Shown piece by piece: positions 20,744 to 29,400 of a stretch of DNA of 64,000 nt. The stretch covers positions 1 to 64,000 of the forward strand of contig JALBUN010000002.1 in NCBI GenBank assembly GCA_025174535.1. The letters run 5' to 3'. Under the pieces are notes generated by a model, which saw only the letters and a program-made list of their open reading frames with translations, did no database searches and had not been told where the DNA came from. The translations under genes and the position numbers were made by a program. Within the stretch, counting starts at the first letter, position 1, and each line of letters opens with the position of its first letter. Source of the DNA: Cantharellus purpuraceus (lineage: Eukaryota; Basidiomycota; Agaricomycetes; Cantharellales; Hydnaceae).

Positions 20744-22173
20744 CTATTCAGCGGGGGGCTTCATCTTTCTCGTAACCGTACTTTTAGTGCCAGGGTTGTC
20801 TCTAAGATACTTTTCAATCGGCCACTCTTTAGAACCTTCTTTTTCTGGATCTTCAAACCTGTCATAAGGAGAGATATAGCGGCGCAGTTCACATTTTTCT
20901 ATGAAGTGCCCTCTCCCATGACAGCCTGTACAGTGATCCCCATCTCTTATTATCCATTCATTGTTCTCCACCTTCCAATGTCTTTCCCCTTTTCCTATCA
21001 TGTCCATTACCATCTCATCTGAGTCGGGGCTTGCCCGAGTCTCTTCGAATGCGGCCTCGAATTCCCATACCCTTCTTGAAGCCTTGTCTACCGTAGATAG
21101 CATCTTTGTAATGGCAGAGATTCTGTTACTCAGTTTCTCTTTGACTATCCGCCTTACTTCGTGGTGCACGTATGTACTTGGAACATGGGCTATTTTGTAG
21201 GTTTGTAGCTTGGGGAGCGTCCAAGGTACAGGTTTATAAAGGAATACCGTTCCACCGAAATTGCCGCTCATACGACAGTTTTTCTGTAGGAAGATCTTGT
21301 TCGAGATCCTTTCTGGTAGTATAACTTGAATCCAGACAGCTCCTGGAGGAGGGCCTGCCTTTGATGAGACCGGGTTGATCTCTTCAATGGTTAGGTCGTT
21401 CCAATCACCTTCCAGTTTCCTTTCTGGGTGATTTTCAGTTATTTTCCTTTATTGACTTGGTTATAAACCTTGTCACGTGACCCCTACCATAGCTTCGTCC
21501 TAAACGTCGTGCACCGTAGATCGTTGCAATGAAGAGACGTTCTCTGACAAGCCAGAGTCTGTCTGCTCCATTTGGATCTCGAAGGTGCTTCTCAGCCAAT
21601 GCCTCATAGATGCCATCAGGTACTATCTTAAACCCTTCTAGCAGCTCTTTCGGGATGTGATTGCGGATGTCCTCGTCATTGCTTGCGCCCTTTCCTTCCA
21701 ACCCTCGTGTTTGCCTCACCGGTTGCTCAAGTGCAGCTCTTTGAATTCGGGGACATTTCAGTCCACTCTGCTCAACTTCCTTCGTGTTCAAAGATATGAA
21801 GATGGTGCGGGTGGCCTGGTTGGAGGGGTTGGGATCAAGTTCAGTCACCTCCACCATTTCCAGCTGGCTTGGTTTTGGCATCTGCAACCCTTCACACTTT
21901 CCTCTTCCCAGTCGTCTCGCTCGCGAGAATGACGGCAGATATGCTTTCATCCTCTGAGTGGTTGAGATCAGCGATGTTCACCGCGCTTGCCATCTCTGTC
22001 GGTTTGCTTCGCTTTCGGCTTGAGGATTGGACGTGTGTACCATCATCACTGTCCCTCAGTTTCCATTTACCCCAGTCCCTATCCTTCTTCTTCTTGGCTA
22101 CCACCCATTCAGAAGGGGAGTCGTCATTGTCACAAACCACAGTAGATTCAGCTTTTTCCGTCCCCTTATCCAA
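20744..22173 (-). pseudogene. LINE ORF1 (gag-like, CCHC knuckle)
   Basis: Three overlapping - strand pieces: 22173-21892 (acidic/basic N-terminus, VVAKKKKDRDWGKWK), 21950-21435, and 21271-20744. The last carries CTGCHGRGHFIEKC, a C-x2-C-x4-H-x4-C knuckle (about 20930-20890), as in the ORF1 proteins of Tad-type LINEs. Frame changes near 21900 and 21300-21435 break it. Base composition is like the host genes, in sharp contrast to ORF2 immediately downstream. Confidence 0.65.
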
Positions 22174-22366
22174 TCAATCACGATCCTTTTTGTGTTTACT
22201 CTCTGGGGCATTGTCCTTTTTGGCTGATGATGTGTGCTATGTCAAAATGTAAGCATCATGCCAGTCAATTATGACTTCTTGGTTCTCACCGGTGAAGTCA
22301 TATTTGTAGGAATTTCTCTCGTATGGTTTAACATCTTATGGTAGGGACGGCCAGCACTTGGGGGTG

Positions 22367-23820
22367 TGTTTTGGAACCCGCAAAATTATGGTGTTAGGGC
22401 AAACTCTAAATCACCACAATTCCGTGAATGAACAGCTGAGAAGAATATCAAATCCTACTGCAGCACAACTCCAGAAACAATTTAACGTTTGTACTTTGGT
22501 TACAATCCGTTGTAATGGTCAATGCAGGCGATCGCAGAAAGGTAATTCGTTTCTTAGCAGTAGGGAATGAATAAGACTTCCAGAGTCTAGAGTTCACGGA
22601 CGCTTAGGGGTCCAGATATTCCAAAAAGAGGGGAATGCACTTAGAGGCTAGAGGAAGTAGGTGGATGAATCCAACCGTCCAACCAGTGACACTCTGAAGC
22701 GGGTAACAGCGATGTGTGAAGTAGTCTAGCAACTGCTTCACACGAGTTCAAGATTCTAATGCTCTGCAAAGGCAGTACACACTAGTAACTTAAACAAGAG
22801 CACTAATGGCAGGACTATTGACAGACAATCTCACCCTGTAGATTCGTAGTCACGTGAGGTAGATACTACACTCACGCCCAAAGCAGGACAATCACTACTT
22901 TGAGTGCAATCGAATACAGTTACACAACTGTTAGCGACCCTTGAACTGGACAATCAACAGTTACTGAGATATAGAGGATGACACTGTATGTCACTCTAGT
23001 CACACTGATGTGCAAATGATGGGGTAGAAATGGTTATTTATTTCAGAGGCAGAATGGGCTCCTTTTATATTGTATTTACAGGAGCTGACTAATACTACTG
23101 GAAACTTCTACCTATTAATAGATGGAAACTACTGGAAGCTAGTGGAATATGTGAGAAGGGGGTGGAAGTTTCCTAGCCAATGAGCTGCTTGGATTTGCTC
23201 TGACTCATGGCATGAGTCATGGATGGAGTCATAGTGTGACTCAGAGCAGGAGTCATAGTATGAGTAATCACAGGAGTCATGGTATGAGTCATGGAAGGAG
23301 TCATAGCATGGGTCATGGCAGGAGTCATTGCATGAGTCACCATTACTCAAATAACTCGGTCAATACTTCGTTTCCCAGGCTGATTAGCACAGCTATGGGT
23401 AGGCATGGCTTCTGTTGAACTCTCCACTGAAAATGGAGTCAGAAGGTGCAGTGGTTGGGAAGATATTGAGCATTTACTGGCAGTGGTGACCAGATTGAGT
23501 CGGAGATTGAAATGAGTCATGTGAATGAAAATGAGTCAGTTGTCCGGGTGACTCCGGCTGACTTTGAGGCTGCTGACATCTGCGAAGGTTTGTGGGTCCA
23601 TGTGGATCCCAAAACTTTGCCCAGCAGAACAATAAGTTTGTAGACTCATTTCTGCATGGAAAATTCCCGAAAAAATATGAAAAAATAGAGAATATTTGAA
23701 TGGCCCTGAATCCAGAGAAAGCAGCAGATATATGCTGATATTTTAAGGCCATGAAGCAAAATTGTACAGTTTCGGGACTTTAAACAAGATCTTTTTTAAG
23801 GGAAAACCAGTTCCCATACA
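22367..23820 (-). repeat. Long LTR copy inside the LINE 5' region
   Basis: In - orientation it runs from TGTATGGGAACTGG to GGGTTCCAAAACA. It corresponds to the solo LTR at 26248-27677 in opposite orientation: the R/U5 half (22367-23110) is closely similar, and so are the first about 250 bp (23580-23820), while the middle of U3 differs. A TATA-like AATATAAAAGG lies at about 23083-23073 (- strand). The 5-bp flanks (GGGTG, GCGAC) do not match, so the insertion has no visible target duplication. Confidence 0.75.
23201..23538. promoter_or_regulatory. Array of seven TGA(C/G)TCA sites in the LTR U3
   Basis: Perfect TGASTCA palindromes at 23201, 23213, 23237, 23285, 23333, 23513 and 23532, plus several GGAGTCAT half-like sites between them, in an irregular minisatellite. 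They lie about 120-460 bp upstream of the LTR TATA box (- strand). TGASTCA is the classical Gcn4/AP-1 bZIP site; binding here is inference. Confidence 0.55.
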
Positions 23821-23839
23821 GCGACTGGCTCCGCTGAGA

Positions 23840-23856
23840 GAAGTAAAGGCCTTTTT
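23840..23856. repeat. Target-site duplication of the LINE, right copy
   Basis: GAAGTAAAGGCCTTTTT, identical to 16221-16237. From 23857 rightwards the chromovirus reverse transcriptase/RNase H frame is intact up to this point (RQSFETLKKAFT). Confidence 0.85.
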
Positions 23857-25500
23857 CAAGGTCTCAAAGCTCTGTCTACATTCATCAGTGAAATTCCATT
23901 GGGTACCCTTCCTAGTGAGTCGGGTGAGCGGAACAGTGATATCAGAGTAGCCGTGAATAAAGCAGCAGTAGAAGTTGGCGAACACGAGGAAGGACTGTGC
24001 GTCCTTGACTTTCCGGGGTTCTGGCCATTCCTGTATGGCTTTGATTTTGTCATCGGACATTGTCAATCCTGCCGGGGAGAGGATATAGCCTAGGTATTCG
24101 ACCGAGTCGGAGTGGAATTCGCATTTGTCAGCGCAGGTGAAGAGGCCATGTTTTCGGAGACGGCAGAGTACCTCTCGGACATGTGTCCGATGTCCTTCTT
24201 CGTTGTCCAAATATACCAGAATGTCGTCTAAGTAAACGAGGACAGTCACATTGAGAAGGTCGGCGAAGGTATCATTCATGAACCTCTGGAAGGTGGCCGG
24301 AGCATTGGTTAGACCGAAGGGCATGACGCACCACTTGAAAGATCCATATCGTGTGCGGAAGGTCATTTTCCATTTGTCGCTTCTTGGATACAGACTAGAT
24401 GGTAGGCATGTCGGAGATCTATTTTGGAGTAGATCTTAGCCTTTTGAGGACTCTTGAGTAGGTCCGCAGTGCAGGGTATCGGGTATCGGTCTTTCTTGGT
24501 GATCTTGTTGAGTCCATGGAAGTCAACGCATAGACGGAGTGATCTGTCTTTTTTGCAGACAAATAGGACTGGAGCTCCATGAGGAGATAGGGATGGGCGG
24601 ATGAAGCCCATGGCCAAGTTCTCGTCTATGAATGTTTGGAGAGCCAGTAGCTCTTTTTGTGATAGCTAGTAGATAGGGCCAAGCGGAGGGGTGGAGTTGT
24701 CATCCAGTTCAATCTTGAGATCATATGGTCGGTGTTCTGCTAGGGAGTCGGCTTTAGACTTGCTGAACACGTCGGCGAATTCATGATACTCCTTGGGAAC
24801 CATAGAGAGGTCCGGTGGAGTGGATCGGGCAGAATGAGCGGCGAGGAATATCGGGTCGGAGAGGTGGACCTGGAATGTGTGAGAACCATCCAGCTTGCTT
24901 AGTCTGGCAAAGACCATAGCATCCACCATCGATATAAACGGAGGGGTAGACAGAGTATCTATCGGAGTGGAGTCAGTGGAGGCGGAAGATAATTTCGCAC
25001 CTATAGTTGCTGGTGACGTTGGGGATGACACAGCCTGTGCTGGAGAATGGAATGTGATATGGCCCAATGCCCAGTCAATCAATGGATTGTAGTGGGTGAG
25101 CCAGTTATGTCCAAGAACCACAGAACAGCTGGAGTCAAGCAGAGTAACATAGAATGTAAGGTTCTGGATTTCTCCAACAGAAAAACGGATAGACAGATCT
25201 ATAGCTCGTGAAATAACAGCATTAGTAGTGCCATCAAATAATTGGAGTGGTATCAGGGTTATGGTGTATGTATGGAGTTTATGTAAATCAGAAAAAGAGG
25301 AATCAAGGAAACAGTGAGTAGAACCAGAGTCAATTAATGCTTGAATAGTGGTATCGGGAATGGAGTCGGAGTGGACGAGGAGGGTAAGGGAGTTGGAGTG
25401 GAAAAGAGTGGATGTGTTCAGGCAGACCTCGTCTGTTGTACGGGGAGTACCAACGCAGCCCTCAGCCCATACAGAGTCTATAGGACTGCTTACTATTTTT
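23857..25500 (-). pseudogene. Chromovirus pol, proximal part: protease and reverse transcriptase
   Basis: The frame overlaps the gag end and gives the protease motif ALIDSGSTHCF (D-S-G) and VVLGHNWLTHYNP. After YHEFADVFSKSKADSL and a TAG at 24666, the same frame continues as the reverse transcriptase: [52 protein letters not shown] one-base shift near 24366 follows, then TFRTRYGSFKWCVMPFGLTN and the catalytic YLDDILVY, and finally RQSFETLKKAFTS where the LINE cuts it. The TAG and frameshift show decay. Confidence 0.85.
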
Positions 25501-26242
25501 TTTGGTCTGTCGTGGCGTTGGCGGCGTGGCCCTTTGCCTTTGCTGCGGATGAGGTTGCCTTGTTGCAATCCTTGGCTTGGTGACCAGGCTTTCCACAGAA
25601 CAGACAGAGGTTGTTGTCCATGCGGCGCTGGCGTTCCTGCTGGGTAAGTTTCCCATCCTTCCCCAGCTTGGTGGAGAGGTCCGGAGTACTCTTGCAAGCT
25701 CCGGAGTTATTGTTGGTGCCGGAGTTGTTCTGACCGGAACTGGAAGCAGCAGCGTTACCAGTGTTTGACTTCTGGCCTGAGTTGGCGGTGGCCCGCTTAT
25801 CGGACCCCTTGTTGGACTTTGGGGTCTTGTCCGATGATTTGTCCGATTTGTTGTTGGCCGAATTTTCACAGGAGACCTCGGATTGACATTCCCAATAACG
25901 GGCGTCGATGGATTGGGCAAGCTTGTGGAGGGTAGCCAAAGTATCCGGCTTACTGACGTGTGATATTTCGTCCTTGATGCAGGATGGGAGTCCAATGTAA
26001 AATTGGCGTCGGAGTGTGGCGTCACCCCATTGGACTTTTGGGGCTAGCTGCTGGAAACTCACAATGTATTTTGCAATTTTGTGATTTTCCTTCATCCGAA
26101 GTTGATCGAGTTCATTCTTGGCATCAGCCTCGGGATTGTAAGGACCGAAATTGGTCCGAAGCTTGGAGATGAAGTCGGCTGACCATATCAGGTCATCGGA
26201 GTCGTCCATGAGTGCTGGCTCAAAGTAGTCCAGTGCAGTACC

Positions 26243-26247
26243 CTTGA
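26243..26247. repeat. 5-bp target duplication (CTTGA) of the solo LTR
   Basis: CTTGA here and at 27678-27682 flank the TG...CA LTR exactly. Taking out the LTR and one copy restores the gag reading frame around SYLK-GTAL. Confidence 0.8.
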
Positions 26248-27677
26248 TGTATGGGAATCACCTTTTCCCTATCAAATTCCATTTATGCAGCACCAATGTG
26301 CTATTCTTTGCTTTTCCATTCCTAAATATCAGCATATATTTGATGCTTGTACCTGGAATGGACTTATTCAAATATTCTCTATTTTCCATATTTTTCTGGG
26401 AATATTCCATGCAGAACTCGGCCCAGAATCATTTATTTCTGCTGTGCTACAGTTGTGGACCCATAGGCGCCCACAAACCTTCGCGCAGCCGGCTCTCCCC
26501 TTTTGGACCAGGCATTTGGCCTCAATTCAAGCTCAGATGTCTCTGATCAATAAATATTCTGTAACTTAACAACCACAGCCTCTCAGGGCACTATTTTCCG
26601 TGGAGATCATCACATGACATGTGGCTATCCATGGCTGTGCAAACCAGTGCAGAAAACAGGGTGGACACCCTTCTTTTTGCCTGATCAGTGCCTAGCTCAG
26701 GGATCAGATCAGCTGATGGGTGATCAAATCAGGTGATTGCCTTGGAATATTCTACCCCTTTCCATAACATTCTAGCTGTTTCCTTCTATTATTAGATAGA
26801 ACTTTCCAGAACCATTATTCAGCTCCTGATCAGTGTTAGTGCTGTGATCAGATCCTGTGATTGGCTTGGAATATTCTACCCCTTTCTTCCACCTTCCACA
26901 ACCTTCCAGTAGTTTCCATCTATTAATAGGTAGAATATTCCAGAACCATTAGTCAGCCCCTGTAAATACAATATATAAGGAGGCCATTCTGCCTCTGAAA
27001 GAATAACATATCATCATATTCTACCCATCTTCTGCACACCAGTGTGACTAGAGTGACATACAGTGTCATCCTCTATCTCAGTAACTGTTGATTACCAGTT
27101 CAAGGATCTTTTACAGTTGTGTAACTGTACTTGATTGCACTTCAAGTAGTGATATTCCTGCTTTGGGCATGAGTGTAGTATCTGCCTCACGTGACTACGA
27201 ATCTACAGGGTGAGATTGTCTGTCGATAGTCCTGCCATTAGTGCTCTTGTTTAAGTAACTAGTGTGTACTGCCTTTGCAGAGCATTAGAAGCTTGAACTC
27301 GTGTGAAGCAGTTGCTAGACTACTTCACACATCGCTGTTACCGCTTCTGAGTGCCACTGGTTGGACGGTTGGATTCATCCACCTACTTCCTTTAGCCTCT
27401 AAGTGCATTCCCCTCTTTTTGGAATATCTGGACCCCTAAGCGTCCGTGAACTCTAGACTCTGGAAGTCTTATTCATTTCTTGCTGCTAAGAAACGTATTA
27501 CCTTTCTGCGTATAGTCTGCATTGACCAATACAAAGGATTGTAACCAAAGTACAAACGTTAAATCGTTTCTGGAGTTGTGCTGCAGCAGGGTTTGATATT
27601 CTTCTCAGCTGTTCATTCACGGAATTGTGGTGATTTAGAGTTTGCCCTAACACCATAATTTTGCGGGTTCCAAAACA
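26248..27677 (+). repeat. Solo LTR, 1430 bp, inserted in gag
   Basis: Begins TGTATGGGAATC, ends GGGTTCCAAAACA, with the 5-bp duplication CTTGA on both sides. The TATA box TATATAAGG lies near 26968, followed by R/U5 sequence with short T/C-rich tracts. It is a relative of the LTR at 22367-23820 in opposite orientation. In U3 it has repeated TGATCA palindromes (26682, 26721, 26827, 26845) where the other copy has TGASTCA sites. No internal retroelement sequence accompanies it, so it is a solo LTR left by LTR-LTR recombination. Confidence 0.85.
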
Positions 27678-28069
27678 CTTGAGATAGGACATGGTGAAGG
27701 TGACCTTTGCCTGATTGGATGTGAATGCATCGGGGCAGTCATGGAAATTCAACCAGCATTGCACCAAGAACGGCCGGAGCTTTCATGGATCGGAGCCATC
27801 AAATGGGTCGGGTTCTTGGACCTTGGTCCAGGACTTAGGGGCTTGTGGGGTATGGATGCTGCTGGCAAGCAGGGATATGGCTTGCACCAGATTTGGAGAG
27901 GGCGGAGTGTCATCCTCTTCATTGACGGCCTCTATGTGGTCCGTCAGTTCTTTGATGACCTCGGGGATGGTGTTGATGCTGGGAGTGGGCACCTTGACGG
28001 TTCGTGCGCGTTCGGAATTGGCAGTGGATCATGGCATTGGTAGGAGTGAGTATGGCAGTTCGAATATAC

Positions 28070-28578
28070 TGTTACGCACTAGGTCCGATTCGGGGTCAGA
28101 GGTTGGGTCAGAGAAGGAGAAGGAGTTGGGTATGTCATGGGGTCGGAACAGACTTGGCTTCAGCTTATGTGCTGTGCCCTCACTAATACCGGTGTCAAAG
28201 ATTTTGGACGGAGTGCGACTTAGAGAGTTAGGATCAGACTTAGAAACTAGGCGTGATTCGATATTGAACTGGGAATGAAGTCCCCAGTCGGACAACTTAA
28301 ATACATATTTGAAATCTAATAATAATTACTCGGTGATGGTTCTCCAAGGCCGATGGCCTTACATGAGTATGTCCAAGTCTGACGGGGACGGATGTCCAGG
28401 TTCCTATGGTGATGCTGATGCATCAATCAGAACCGGAGACAGATGGGCGGAATCGGCGGTGACAATCGGACAGGTAAATGGAGACATGGTGGTTTCCAAA
28501 TGGAGTATAGATTTCATATGCGCAGGGATCTGAGTGGATCAGATGGGGATCTGGGTGTTAATGAATATAGTTATAACA
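28070..28578 (-). repeat. 5' LTR of the chromovirus
   Basis: About 509 bp, TGTTACGCACTAGGTC to TTATAACA in + orientation, matching 10250-10780. Gag begins about 78 bp downstream of it on the - strand. Confidence 0.82.
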
Positions 28579-29400
28579 CTGAACTAATACTAAGCAATAT
28601 AAAAGGTAGCAGTTTGTTGTAATCCATAAGAAGAAACTACTTATAAGGAGAACAATAAGTGGAGTTTGGGGTTGATGGAGGTGGAGTTGACAGAGGTGGA
28701 GTAGATGGAGATGGAGTCTGGAGATCGGACTTGGTGTTACAGGATGTAACACTCATAGTTCCTGTGAGAATTATTAGTAGCTTTGGCGCTTATATTATGA
28801 ATTTACAAAATTTCATTATCCAACCTAATAATTATTAGTAACAAATACTCTCTACTATTTGTATATATGTTAGTAGGGCGTTGCCTCATGTCCCTCGCAG
28901 AACCAATGCCAGTGAAAAAGCCGTTATGGAGAATTTATCTTATTAGCGGCTCTCACAGTTAAGCTCGGGTGGTTCACAAGCTTCACGCTGCAAACCGGGC
29001 TCTTACTCACTGCCGTCAAAACAGTGTTCTCCTGTAAGTCGTCAACCTACTTTGTACGAAAGCTGAAAGGCCGCATAGTGAGAGCTATTGTAATTCTCCG
29101 TGTACGATTGTAACCAAAACTAGATGGGTTACTGAGTTCTGCGTGGTGCATGATGATGTGCTAAGCTACTGAATGGTAGTAAGTTTCCCAATGTCACAAC
29201 CACAGATAAAGAGATGCCAGTTGCTGCTGAATAGGATAATACATCCTACTGCTGTCAGTTCTGATCAAGTTCTTAGCGTCTTCTTTTTGATCGCTCGACA
29301 CTGCACAGGGGTCCAGCTGTCCTGTAGACAGACGGCCTATGTCAAGACATTGACATCAGATGTGCAAATCCTGGTGGTATTCAACGTAGGTGTGACAACC
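28579..29400. other. Remnant of outer retroelement and MDM31 upstream region
   Basis: 28579-28853 has a TATA-like AATATAAAAGG (28596), purine-rich GGAGGTGGAG repeats and a 17-bp palindrome TGTTACAGGATGTAACA (28735-28751). I read it as leftover outer element or its LTR. From 28961 the sequence looks like host DNA leading to MDM31. An in-frame ATG at 29173 precedes the chosen MDM31 start. Confidence 0.45.
28854..28960 (+). repeat. Right end repeat of outermost retroelement
   Basis: A 107-bp direct repeat of 9580-9676. It marks the right border of the transposon island, about 210 bp before the first in-frame ATG of the MDM31 frame. Only the R/U5-like end is clearly shared. Confidence 0.6.

Larger units (their letters stand above)
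16238..23839 (-). mobile_element. Non-LTR retrotransposon (LINE, Tad1/L1-like) with an LTR inside its 5' part
   Basis: Flanked by a 17-bp target duplication and ending in poly-A. On the - strand: about 20 bp of 5' end (23839-23821), an LTR insertion (23820-22367), ORF1 with a CCHC knuckle (22173-20744), ORF2 with endonuclease, reverse transcriptase and a C-terminal CCHC-like zinc motif (20633-16471), a short 3' UTR and poly-A. Without the LTR it is about 6.1 kb, a normal LINE size, so it looks near full length. ORF2 has several frame breaks, so it is inactive. ORF2 is strikingly A-rich on its coding strand, unlike ORF1 and all neighbours. Confidence 0.85.
25493..27992 (-). pseudogene. Chromovirus gag, split by a solo LTR
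   Basis: Starts at ATG 27992 (MPTPSINTIPEVIKELTDHI...), meets an in-frame TGA after DPFDGSDP (about 27783), and continues in the same frame KLRPFLVQCWLNFHDCP...TMSYLK. It is then interrupted by the solo LTR and resumes KGTALDYFEPALMDDSDDL...LRTNFGPYNPEADAKNEL. A CCHC knuckle CLFCGKPGHQAKDC lies near 25600, and the ORF ends DQKK at 25493. Domain order and motifs are those of fungal chromovirus gag proteins. Confidence 0.85.
10250..28578 (-). mobile_element. Ty3/gypsy chromovirus, degenerate, with nested insertions
   Basis: An LTR retrotransposon on the - strand, bounded by two same-orientation LTR copies (10250-10780 and 28070-28578; each begins TGTTA and ends TAACA in + orientation). On the - strand the order is LTR, gag with CCHC knuckle, protease, reverse transcriptase, RNase H, integrase, chromodomain, then a zone with + strand ORFs, then LTR. 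Gag is split by a solo LTR (26248-27677) and RNase H by a LINE (16238-23839). In-frame stops and frameshifts in gag, the pro-RT join and RT, and a changed integrase residue, make it inactive. The 5-bp flanks of the LTRs (TCTAT and CTGAA) do not match, so no target duplication is seen. Confidence 0.85.

Noticed and set aside
23204..23345. Regularly spaced ATGAGTCAT-like repeats resembling a short CRISPR-like array
   Set aside because: Units are short, irregular and lack unique spacers; they lie inside an LTR of a eukaryotic genome. Treated as a minisatellite of bZIP-like sites.
22367..27677. Two 1.4-kb sequences in inverted orientation, suggesting terminal inverted repeats of a DNA transposon
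   Set aside because: Each has TG..CA ends, a TATA box and R/U5-like part, one has its own 5-bp duplication, and the sequence between them is chromovirus gag-pol. They are two separate LTR insertions.
29173..29400. N-terminal extension of MDM31 from ATG 29173
   Set aside because: In frame, but the downstream ATG 29401 gives the presequence-like Arg-rich start; the extension has no family similarity that I can see. Kept as an alternative only.
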